This document shows positions 22,705-33,306 of a stretch of 64,000 nt of DNA, piece by piece. Source of the DNA: Chloranthus sessilifolius (taxonomy: Eukaryota > Streptophyta > Magnoliopsida > Chloranthales > Chloranthaceae). The first letter of the stretch is position 1, and each line of letters opens with the position of its first letter. A program made the position numbers and the translations under genes. The stretch lies in NCBI GenBank assembly GCA_021018995.1, contig CM037590.1:70031597-70095596 (forward strand), read 5' to 3'. The notes beneath the pieces were generated by a model that saw only the letters and a list, made by a program, of their open reading frames with translations, had not been told where the DNA came from and made no database searches.

Positions 22705-25700
22705 CCCTGTATATACAATGAACCAAAAGAATACAAAAGAAATATGTACATAGCCCTACTCCCTCCGCTGGCTCTGGGATGGCTGCTCCCTACTGTCCCC
22801 ATTGTCATTGACTTGTGGATTAGAAGCTAGATCTACCAAGACCTCAATCCCAGCCCCCAGAGTAAGTGGGCACCCCCTGGGAGGGGATGGCTCAGCAACG
22901 GGGCCCCCTCGTTCGCCTGACTGGTAGTCCACATGGACCGCGAGTGTGAAGGACCCTCAGACATCACAACATGGAAGACCGAGTCGTCATGAGCATAGTC
23001 CCTAACACGCTCACGGGTTTTACGATGAGGACGCCCAGCCTAGGGGCCCGTACCCACTGACTCTGACTTAGCCAAGCGATCGATCATCCCACGGATACCT
23101 TGATCCCTCCTCTCCAACTGATACTGCAACTAGTCTATCGTCGCCCGCATCTCAGCATGTACCATCTAGCGAACAGTCTCCAACTCGGTTGTGTGAGCCG
23201 CCTGGCGGGCGATCATCTCAAAAAGAGCCCCTGTGTCGACCGGCTTTGGGTCACCTGTAAGGGCATGTCACCTCGCCTTTGGAATGACACTCACCGGCGT
23301 TGTCTCCAGACGTGACTCCTCGAGTTGACGAGTTTGCATGACAACACAAAATCAAGAACCAAGCGTACCCACGAAGGAAGGAAAGGCCAAAAAAAAAAGA
23401 GAAGAGAAGCATTCCAGGTCTGCCCGCTCTTGAAGAAGGCGCTCGACTGTCGCAGAAGTCATTGGATCTGCAACCAGTGCAGGCTGAGGAGGAGATACCA
23501 CTGCGGGCTGCTATAACATAAACGAAAATGCATCAGGAAAATGAAAATATATGAAAGACTAAGAATAGAACTACACTAGCTCAACATACCTGAGAAGGAG
23601 GAGTAGACTCTCGGTGGAGGAGCCTCAGGAGCAGAGTCAGGGATCACCTGCACAAGAACGAAACAACAAACATAAAACACGTCAGATAAAATTGACCAAC
23701 AAAACTAACTCATCAGACACGGGTACACACCATACCTGACTCTCTGGGCGTAAAGAGGCAGTTGTGGCCTCCTGCGTCTAGAGATCCTCGACAAGTGTGC
23801 ACTGAAAAATGTTCCAACACAATATCAAGTCACTAAAGACAAAATAATCGAATATGATAAAATGAAGTGACTCAAGGAAAGAAACTTACCCAATGCTCTA
23901 ACTCAGCTCAAAGCTGAGTAATCACCGAATCCTCCCGACTGGAGGATGCCGCCAAAATCGGATCAAACGTTGGAGCAGATACCCCAGCAGTGGAAAACTC
24001 CGCCCTCTGTAAATGGAATAGACGACAAATACATAAGAACCAACAATGCTAGTGACTAATAAAATCCATACAACACTCACCAGTCTAACAATCTCCAAGC
24101 ATAGGTTGGCCTCCACCTCACGACCAACCTGCTGCTAACCTTGAAGTAGCCCAATCAGTTGCACCTGGCGAACCACCTCATCCTCTCTCATCGCTTGAGA
24201 TATATACGAACATATTAATCCACCGAAACAAGACAAGTAAAACCTAATACAATCAAAGAAGACAAACTACACTCTCCAGAACACCACGAGTCTCCTCCAG
24301 TTGAACCCTCAGACCATCCTCTGCGACTCTAACATTGACAATAGAGGCCACTAGTGACCGTAACATCTCCTCGTCCAAGCGGGGGGCACTCCCCATCCGC
24401 TCCTGTGCAAGATGCAGGGCCTCAAACGCCCTATGGACTCCTGGCCTTAGCTAACCCCTCTCCAGCTCGACCACTCTATCTCTCAAGGCCCCGACAGAAT
24501 TAGGCTCGCCAATGCTAAAGGATCCCTTCCCCTGGAAGGGGAATTGGGTGAAAAGCCGACCGCGCAACTCCTCAAACCATCTTGTGTAGGCCCGAGCATC
24601 TGCCTCATCCGACGCTTTGGTCACCTCGGTCCCCCCAGTCTTAAAATCTAAATATTCATCTGCCATCTTCTTCTCAAAGAAGCGGCCAGGGGGACTAGTC
24701 TACTTCTTTGACACCCATGTACGAAGCTCTAGAGGGACACTTTGGGGGAGCCCAATTGGCGCACAGCATGGGAGAGGTGGATCAGCTCCACCATCTCAAA
24801 ACAAGGGACCCACAACTCCCGCCTGAAGAGGACCTGACCAGACTATGTCACAGCCTGGTCAGCACCCTCTCCATCATCATAAGGCCTCCAAATGACTTGC
24901 GATTGAAAAACAAACTAAACAAATATGTCAGTAAAACTTGGGACACAAGTCAAACAGAACTAACAAAACAAAGTGAACACACACACATGACCGAGGTGCA
25001 TATCCTCGAATAGCCACCTCACAATCTGGAGGTCTGTACTCCTCTGGTGACCTCCCATCAACGTTCGCCACATATACATCCATGGAAACATGGGTGCCGT
25101 CCCTGGAGGAACCCTAGGGCGAAGAAAGGTGAAGTGGTCGTACGCCCAAAACTGAATAAAGGCAAAATAAACTAGCGTCAATAAAAGAACTCCTAAAGGA
25201 AGGTAACAATTCCTGAAAGACTCATAAAACTGAAACCTCACTTGGAGAAAAGGGATGAAACTACTGATAGTAGCAACTCCTCTCGCCCGATGAAACAGCT
25301 GCCCATAAAGATGGGCTAAAGCCGTCGCCCCACATGCATACAAAGGGACTTGCTCCAAGTCCACGAGTAGCGGCAGGAATAACCCAGTAATACATCCTCT
25401 GGTAGAAGAAGAAAATATGACTCCTCCAAAAAAGTGCATCAGGAAGGCCCTAATAACACGATCTGCCTCTACCCTTGCCACCAACACTAGGGCACGGGCC
25501 TCTATCTCCCTGCAACGCTCCTCATACATCGCTGCAGACTCCAGATGATGCCTCGGGGGAGTAAACCCCACAGCAAAAGTGTCCAGAAACCAAGTGGTCT
25601 GAATCATCCCAAGTCCAAACCCACTAGAAGAATACTTGTCCCCAAAACACTCTATGCTCACCCCCTGATAATCAGACAACATCTGCCCGGTCACAGGCTT

Positions 25701-26626
25701 GCCCTCGAACCTCACCCAGGTAATGCGGTCCCAAGGACAATCCTCGAGAGTCAACAACATCATCCCCATAGGAAATAGTAGGGCCTGGTGCTCCTCCCAC
25801 CACCTCTCCACTATGGTCCAGACCAAACTGATGTCGGGGTGGAAAGGCTCAAGCCCTAGGATGGGTCCAAAACCGAAATTCGCTAGCCCTACCCGCTGAA
25901 ATGCAGGGAGAGCCCAATGCCATGCATGAGTCTTGGCCCACACAGAACTAATATACAGGGAGAGAGGCTCCTAAACGTACGAAACAAAGCACGAAAAGTA
26001 AGGAGAAACCACATAACAATTACCAAAAAAATGGACAATAGTACAAGTTACTAATAGTTGATCGACGATAGTGATAATAATAACAAAAATAATAAATAAT
26101 AACAATGAGCGATGATGACAATGCTAATTACGATAAGAGTAATGACCAGATGCTAATTGACAAACAACGCAAGTAGTAACGAACAATAGCGCACAAAAAT
26201 ATCTAACAAGCATACAATGACATAACGAAATAAACATGACCTAAAACTATATACAGACATGATACACGAATGCGTACGCAACTCATGACCAAATGCAAGT
26301 TCTATGTAAAGTAAATGGGTTTCCATATCCTAGGTAATCTATGTCATAACCTAAATGCCTAGGAAAATAAAAGGACTCTTTGTTCTAAGCGCCTACCCTA
26401 TTCGTCGCAAACGCATTCGCGAGTGGAATCTATATCAGAGGCTCAACCCGTGGCGGAGCAGCATCATTGGCACCTTAGGCGACAAGAGGAACCTCGACCC
26501 AGTAGGAGTATTGGTCTCAACGACAATCTCTGGAACACCCTCACCCTCCATAAATGGAATCTCTTGAATACCCCCACCATACATCTCCACGAACTCCGAG
26601 ATAGGCATACTACCCTCTGGCTCCAT
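22705..26626 (-). pseudogene. Plant mobile domain (PMD) gene, antisense within the Tat-like element
   Basis: A multi-exon minus-strand gene. Predicted ATG at 26626 (MEPEGSMPISEFVEMYGGG). A long exon runs from about 25972 to 24985, with VERWWEEHQALLFPMGMMLL, TLEDCPW, RFEGKPVTGQ, then RVIRAFLMHFFGGVIF, ALAHLYGQLFHRARG and FWAYDHF, all in the order of the PMD fold. An intron of about 90 bp (GTGAGG to TTCAG, near 25155-25242) lies in frame without a stop. The next exon starts near 24885 (VIWRPYDDGEGADQAV) and leads into a charged, coiled-coil-like tail over several short exons to about 22800. In-frame TAG at 24843-24845, 24700-24702 and 24451-24453, and TGA near 23908, indicate a pseudogene, though the N-terminal 330 residues are open. 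Its own TATA box lies at 26797-26806. Exon borders are predicted. Confidence 0.8.
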
Positions 26627-26796
26627 CTCACAAGGAAGTACTCAAGAAATAGAAAGGAATGCAACAAATCGCATTGAAATCCGACGGACGGATCGCTAGA
26701 GATCGCACTCACATGAAAACTAGAGCACTCGAGAGCAGAGAAGCACAAAAATCAGGAAAAGTCAAAACGCGTAGGTGAAATGAGAGGAATTTCTAG

Positions 26797-26806
26797 CTTT
26801 TATAGA
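26797..26806 (-). promoter_or_regulatory. TATA box of the antisense PMD gene
   Basis: CTATAAAAGC on the minus strand, about 170 bp upstream of the predicted ATG at 26626. Upstream, to about 27300, are many short TGCGCGAGATTAAATTCCA-like and ACGCATTAACAATTGCG-like sequences, resembling the GCGCATAATT repeats upstream of the array units. Confidence 0.55.
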
Positions 26807-27339
26807 CATCGGTCAATCCCGCACACTCCTTACAACGCACAATAGAATTGGGCTAAAAAACGGAAGTGCATATTCTAAATCATGCGCCCATCATCTTGCG
26901 TGGAATTATCCTTCCGTCAACCCGCACGAGCAACAAACCAAAACCACGCATTAACAATTGCGCGAGATTAAATTCCACATGTCCACCTCCATGCGGAATC
27001 CAAAATTCACCTCGATTCGGCAAGCCTGTAAACCACTGACCATTCAATCTCTCTCATGGCTTAGCACATGCAATCAAATTAAACGCAGAGTTTCTGCACG
27101 TAATGAACTCGTCAACCGTTGGATCCTGCACCTTACGCCATGCGTAAAATTGAATTCTACGTCAATGAGTATACGCGGAATCACTAAATCAATGCAAAAG
27201 AAATATAATACCGAGGTCGGAAGGCCTCTGATCATAAACACAGGCCAAGAAGGCCCCCAAACACACACACACATACATGATCAAGTCACACGCACGTATT
27301 AGGCAAAATAAAGTAGAAGACAAGGAAAATATTAAAAAT

Positions 27340-27850
27340 AAAATTTCATTTATTTGAAAATTATTACAATTGTCACCAGGGGCATACCCCTTGAGCTTAC
27401 AACCCAAAATGAAAACCTAAAAACCTAACTTACAACAGAAAATGAAAATGGGAGACCCAAAACGGACACAAAGTAAGGAGCAACATCCAATCAGAAGTAA
27501 TAGAAAATTGGAGGGAGAATTGGTTGAGTAACATCCTTTCCATTCATTTGGAGGACTTCCCTTTCGCCATCTTCACCTCCTCCGTCGCCGCCTCGTTCTA
27601 ACAATAATGATGGAAGTACGCCATCCATCGTAACCACTGCGTCGACCACGACGACACCTCTAAACGCACTCTTCAACCACAGCGACATCTCCAAGTTATG
27701 CCAACATCTGGAGTTATCCCAGGCCGACAATCGCACAAAGTCATGAAGAAGGGGAGGAGAGACATAGAAACCGGCCTTGCCCGTGGAAGGAAAGAGTAGG
27801 AAAGGAATAAGATAAAATGAAGAAAACTCGTCAATATATAGACACCCGGC
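27340..27850 (-). pseudogene. Second antisense transcription unit, PMD coding lost
   Basis: Read on the minus strand: TATA-like TCTATATATTGACG near 27838, a leader, then GGCGACGGAGGAGG and GGGAAGTCCTCCAAATG, the 3' hairpin motif at 27372-27388 (AGGGG-TATG-CCCCT then GGTGAC), and AATAAA near 27350. The only ORF is 27736-27491 (81 aa, with SLLLERGGDGGG and REVLQMNGKD). The same peptide relic, SLLLEGEGG..REVLQMDGKG, is in the array units at about 36060 and 51860. PMD exons are absent, so this appears to be the promoter and terminator of a lost gene brought together. Confidence 0.5.
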
Positions 27851-28559
27851 GAATTACGTGTTGGAAACCTCACGCATAATTCAATTGAACGCCCTTTCCA
27901 CCACACGGATTCCTAATCTCGCGTGCTACTCTATGCGCGAAATTCAACCCCTGCCGACCCATGCATGCAACGATCCAATCTCATGCATCGCCTCCCGCAC
28001 GGAATATGAAATATGCGGCAAGTGTGTCTCGTAGGATCTCAATTGACACCTGAATGTTCGTGCTATGTAACGCCTGAATCCTCAATCCCACGCAACAAAG
28101 GCTGCGCAAAATCGGATTAAATGTTAACCCTAACACGTTGAATGAACCCGCTGACCCTTGAATCACGCGCATATTAACTTGCGCATAATTGAATTTCACA
28201 CCATGAAACTTGCACGTAATTCCCTAAGTATAATACGAAATATATACATAAGCCAGCAGCGGCAAGAGGTGAAGTTGCGGACTTGTAACCATACATGAAA
28301 CAATGCTTACAAACCAGAACTTACGTACACCCCTATTTCCCTAGGGACGCATCGAAAATAAAAAAAAAAAAGCCCTTACCCTGTTACACACGCTCCGAAC
28401 TTAACCACTAGCCACGCCAATGCAAACCAAACTAAACCAAAACAAACCTACGACCAAATAAAGGTTAACCAGGTTAAACCGAAACCAAAACCAAACCAAA
28501 TCCAACCAAGCCAGAATTTAAGAAGCTCAGGATAAAATCATAAAGATAATAGATAAATA

Positions 28560-28900
28560 AATTCATTTTTTATAAACATGACAAAATTATTAAAAGTTAC
28601 ACTGGAGGCATCCCCCCTCAAAAAACAAATAAAAAATGAAAGATAAATTTGAACTTAGGAAAAACACTCAAAGACACCCGAGCCCACAAGTGCTCGGGGA
28701 AAGCTGCCCGAGCAGTAGTCCACAAGAGGGGGAGAGATGACGGAGATGCTCGGGGAGGAAGCATACGTTGAACGAGTTTTAACATAAATCTCATCTTCGT
28801 TGCCTTTCCTCCCTGAGATGCTGCTTATGATGCAATCTTTCAAGTCACACAATCAAGTGACAACATCTCAGAACCTTGGGCCGGCAGAAAATAAAGAGTG
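28560..28900 (-). other. Possible third antisense unit remnant
   Basis: The minus strand near 28613-28599 reads GGGGGGATGCCTCCAGTGT, a weakened version of the 3' hairpin motif, followed by AT-rich sequence. An ORF at 28852-28655 (65 aa) precedes it, without recognisable domain. Weak evidence. Confidence 0.3.
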
Positions 28901-30296
28901 ACTCACAAAAGGCCACCCAGGACCTAAGGCATACACCTATGGAAAGCCAATTTGGAAATCCTTCAAAGGAGGGCTCACAAAAGATCGACCCACAGAGCCT
29001 ACCAAGGAGAAACTAGGACCGATCACGAGAACTCTAACCCAACTCTCTTCCTTGGTTTTCTTCCCGCCACCTTTAACTATTCCATCTCTTCCCCTAACAT
29101 AGTAGCAATTCGAGTGCTACTCCACATTCCCAATACCGCTCATTCCCAAAAAATAAATCAACATTACAAACCCCTTAGGATTTAATACCCGAGATATAAA
29201 ATAAAATGGAAGAAAAGACATTAATAAAATAAAATGTACCAAATTTTAAATACAAAACAAAACTAAAATAACAAAATAACAAAATAAACCCCAACCCCTA
29301 AACACCTATTTATAACATATGCCCCCTTCACCACAAAATGACAAGTGCCTCACTCACAAACCCCCTTCATCTATCTTAATTAAAAGAAGACACCTAGCCC
29401 GCAAAAAAAATACCAATCCATGACAATCCCAGATAAGTCAATAAACATGCAACACTTACCCTCCAAAAGAAACACTAATCCATGACAAACTAAGATAAAC
29501 TAATAGGCATAAGACATTTACCCCTAAAAGAAACACTAATCCATGACAAAATAGGTAAGCCAATGGCATTAAAACACCCAACATACTAATCTAGAAACAC
29601 ATATTTCTAACAAGTGTCATGCTAAATCAAACATAAGACCAAAAAATATACCTTAAATACACACCTGGAATCCCCTCCTTCACCATGACAAAAATAAAGT
29701 TCTCCAAACCCAAAATTAAAATACCCAATAAACAAAATTTAATCCAAAAATAAATGCCCCAAAAAGGAAACCCGTCACTTATACCAGAGTGCTAAAAATC
29801 GGACACAATCAAACAAATAAAACAAAATTAAAAAAAAAACAAAACAAAAAAAATAAAGTAAAATAAAATAATTAAAAAATGGGAAAATCACCCCCCTACA
29901 GTCCCATCGCAACCGCACTCATTGCTCGCTCCGCTACGATAAATAAACCAACAAAATAAAAGCAAAATAAAATAAAATCACCGCTCATAGTCTCATCACC
30001 ACAACATAACCCAAAGATTTCAAAACACCTCTCACGATCGGGACCTCAAAAATAGAAAATAAATAATAAAAGTCCCATCGCAATGCGATAACGACACCCG
30101 AACGAGGACAAAACACCCAAAAGACGAACCATTCCCATCGCACACCCGCTACCTGTCCCACCACGATCGAAACCACTCTCCCTTGTCCCATCGCTTGACT
30201 CCACACACTGACCAGAGAAGGTTGCCTCATCCCATCACACGCCCATAACAGTCCCATTGCGATACTACCCCACTGCATAGCCTCACATGCACACTC
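28900..30296 (+). mobile_element. 3' flank of the Tat-like element, low complexity
   Basis: A/C-rich non-coding sequence with many AAAATAAAA and CCC runs. From about 29895 it contains repeated GTCCCATCGC and related strings, the complement of the CGATGGGAC repeats at 34.3-35.3 kb in the array. It is therefore the homologous 3' region in plus orientation. It ends at 30297 where a minus-strand leader begins, without reaching its own PPT or LTR. Confidence 0.5.
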
Positions 30297-30660
30297 CACA
30301 CACCCACGAGCACACCGTCACCAAAACTCTGCCACACCATAGCGCTAAAGGCAAGTCCTGTTATGACACAACTACAACCCCACCTCATCATATAACCCAA
30401 GATCTACCAAAGAAAGAAATAAACTTAATAAACCGCATCACATAACTAACAAACCCCACCGCGCACACCACATGACCAAAGGAAGGCTCGACCCATGTCC
30501 CGTCAAAAAAAAAAAAAAAACTGAACCTCCCAAAGGTTCCACCACACCGACAATCTCGACCAACGTCCCATCACAAATACCAATGATGAAAAGTCCCATA
30601 TGTTGGTACACACTTTTTCTGAGTCCCTTTCGGTCGCCTGAAAGAGTGGCCCAATTCGGT
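30297..30660 (-). mobile_element. Leader region downstream of array LTR 1
   Basis: Shared with 39169-39490 and 54959-55340: ACCCACGAGCACACC, ACAAGTCCTGTTATGACAC and GAGTGGCCCAATTC blocks. In minus orientation it follows the LTR and should contain the primer site. I could not identify a convincing PBS. At 30297 it abuts sequence in opposite orientation. Confidence 0.55.
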
Positions 30661-33292
30661 CCAAGTGGACTCTAGCAAAGGCGACGATGGAGTAATAAAT
30701 TAGGGAATATTAAATTGCTAAAATTAAAGAGGCGAATATTAAATAGAGAATAACTGGATGAAGCGATTGCCAGCTGCAGATATTTATCGACGCTGCAACA
30801 CGTCACTGATCTCACTTTAAGATGAGTGGGGGCTTGCAGGTTGAACTCCTTTACTGAATCGCCGGTTGGCCGACGTCAGTAGCTGTGGGTTGCCTATAGT
30901 CTAACTGGTTTAATTTTCCTATTCCTGCTTGGATTCTAATTAACTTGATCTCCGAATCCTACTGGGAGTCTGCTTAAAAAAAATGTCTTCTACTTCTACT
31001 AGGAGTATAATTTAAAGAAAATCTCTTGATTATACTAGGAGTCTAATTAATTTAAATATCTTAATCCTATTAGAAATCTAATTAATTAAGCCTCCTAATC
31101 CTACTAGGAATGCAAATATGTTAATTCTAAGGAAACTAATTAGGAATATACTAATTCTATTAAAACTCTAATTAATTAAAAATATACTAATTCTATTAAA
31201 ATTTTAATTAAAGTAAATATACTAATTTTACTAAAAATCTAAAAAAATGTGTTTTGGCCCGCTATGCTAAGGAGGATTGGTCCTGTTCCCAGGTACCCTC
31301 CGTAAGCTCCCTTGGGCAAATTAGTTGGTAGGGTTTACTTTAAAAATAATATAGATTGAAAAATAAATTTTAAATTTATAAATTATGGATTTACAGATCG
31401 AAAATCGATGATTTTGAGAATCAAGTTAAAAATTAGAACTAAAGTTCTAGAACTAAAATTTAGGAACAACAACATCAAAATTGATATAAGAATAAGAACC
31501 TAAGATCTAAAACTAGAGATTTAGAACTAAAATTGAAATTCTAAGACTGAATTTAAGACTGAAATTAAGGATTGATTCTAGAAACTAAGAACTAGAATAA
31601 AAAAACTAGAAATTTATATTAAAACCTAAGATCTAAGATCTAAAATTTAAGAACCAGAGGGCTAGAACCTAAATCTAGAACTATAATTAAAAAAAGAGAA
31701 ACTGGTTCTAGAACCTAAGAACTAGAACCAAAAAATTAAGAACTAAGGAATTACCTGAAGCCAAACGCTGCAGAGGAGGAACTCGAAAATTTGATTGTTA
31801 GATGCTAAAATTGTGTAGAAAAAATTGTGTATTGTGTATTAAATGGATAGGGGGTAAAGGTCTTATTTATAGGCTTTTACTAGAAATTCTAATATAACTC
31901 TAATTCCTAGTTCTTCTAAAGTAATAAAGTAGAGTCCTAGAACGATAAGGGAACTGATCATATTTCTAATAAAAGAAACGAATCCTATTTTCTAAAATAA
32001 TATAATAAAGAGACTAATCCTAATTCAATTAGGAGTTTTAAAAAACGTCACTTTTTGTGCAACTGCCAAAAACTGACCATAACTTCTTTGGTACTTGTCG
32101 AAATTGTACGCTTTTTAGCTTGTTGGAAAGCTACTTTGATAAGCTTTCAAACATGACCAATTTTACACCAATCTGACTTCGTTTGATGCTTCAAAATAGG
32201 TTAAAAATAAAAGTGACAGGATTGACAATTGGGAAAGGTTGGGATCATAAACTAAGGACTGAAATCTAGAAATTAAGAATTAAGAACTATAATGAAAATT
32301 AAGAGCTGAGGCCAAAATTAAGAACTAGAACCTAGAAGCTAAGAACTAGAACCTAAAAGTTAAAAATAAAAAATTTAAGAACTAGAAACTAGAACCTAGG
32401 AGATTACCTGAGGTCAGACGTCGAAGAGAGCCTTCAAATCCCTAAGCTTGGAAGAGATGAGAAAATTGTGTGCTTTTGGGATGAGGTAGTGGGTCCTATT
32501 TATAGGTTTTTATCTAATTATGCGCCCTGTGGGGTGCGCTCAATTGGTCGGTGAATTTCAATTATGCGCCCTGTCTGGTGCATTTAATTGAATTATGCGC
32601 CCTATTTTAGGCGCTCAATCACTTTGAGTCGGTGACTGACTCAGTTAGTGACCGGCTGACTGGCTAAGCCAGGTATCCCAGTTCTAGTCTAATTAGACTA
32701 ATTGTGTGTCCTAATTAGTGCGCTCAATCAATTAAGCGCTTGAATTCATGCGCTTAATAGGGGATCTCAGGCAGTCTAGAGAGTTAGAGATCGAGTTCAG
32801 TTAGGAACCAATTATATGCTTGTGCTGAGGCGTATAATCTGATTGCATGCTCTAGGTAGGGCGTACAATCATGTCTTAGGCGATTCCTAGAAGGGTGCAA
32901 GGCCAATCCAAAATGGACTAATTGTGCGGTGAGTATAAAGCGTGCAATCTGATTGCGGGTGCCTGCTAGGGCGCATAATCAAGGTTAAAGGTGATCAAAA
33001 TCCTGATCCAAGAGGGACCAATTACACGCTAGCCATGGGGCATGCAATCGAGTTATGCGCGCTATACGGGGCGCATAATTTGGGACTTTCTTGGGTTGGA
33101 GCCAGGTCCGAGCCACAGAGCTATTGTTTCAACCCGGGTCTTAACCATGTACTATTGTTTCAGTGCATGGTCCCTGTATTAGGGTTTTAAAGTCTTCAGA
33201 GAAGGCTAGCCCTTTTTTGGAGATCATGGGTAAGGTCAAAGGTTGACCGAATAGGTTTGTATACTCCAAGAGGAAAAATGGGGGTGTCTACA
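30661..33292 (-). mobile_element. Array LTR 1 (minus-strand Tat/Ogre-like)
   Basis: Starts at 33292 with TGTAGACACC (minus strand) next to a PPT. About 2.6 kb, repeated at 39491-42047 and 55341-58062. Contains TATA boxes CCTATAAATAGG (32495-32506) and CCTATAAATAAG near 31863-31873, a possible splice donor after the first (CTCAG/GTAATC near 32408), many TTATGCGCC/GCGCTCAAT motifs upstream of the first TATA, and two long runs of AGAACTAGAACCTAA-like short repeats (31430-31750, 32260-32400). The lower boundary is approximate. Confidence 0.7.
32495..32506 (-). promoter_or_regulatory. LTR promoter TATA box, array LTR 1
   Basis: CCTATAAATAGG on the minus strand, conserved at 57167-57177 and as CCTATAAATT at 41332-41341. 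Upstream, TGCGC-containing motifs around TAATT recur about every 40-60 bp. Confidence 0.55.
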
Positions 33293-33306
33293 GATGCCCA
33301 TCTTCA
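33293..33306 (-). other. PPT of array element 1
   Basis: Minus strand GAAGATGGGCATC immediately before TGTAGACACC. The counterpart at 42048-42060 reads GAAGAGGGGCATC, the stronger purine tract. Confidence 0.55.
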
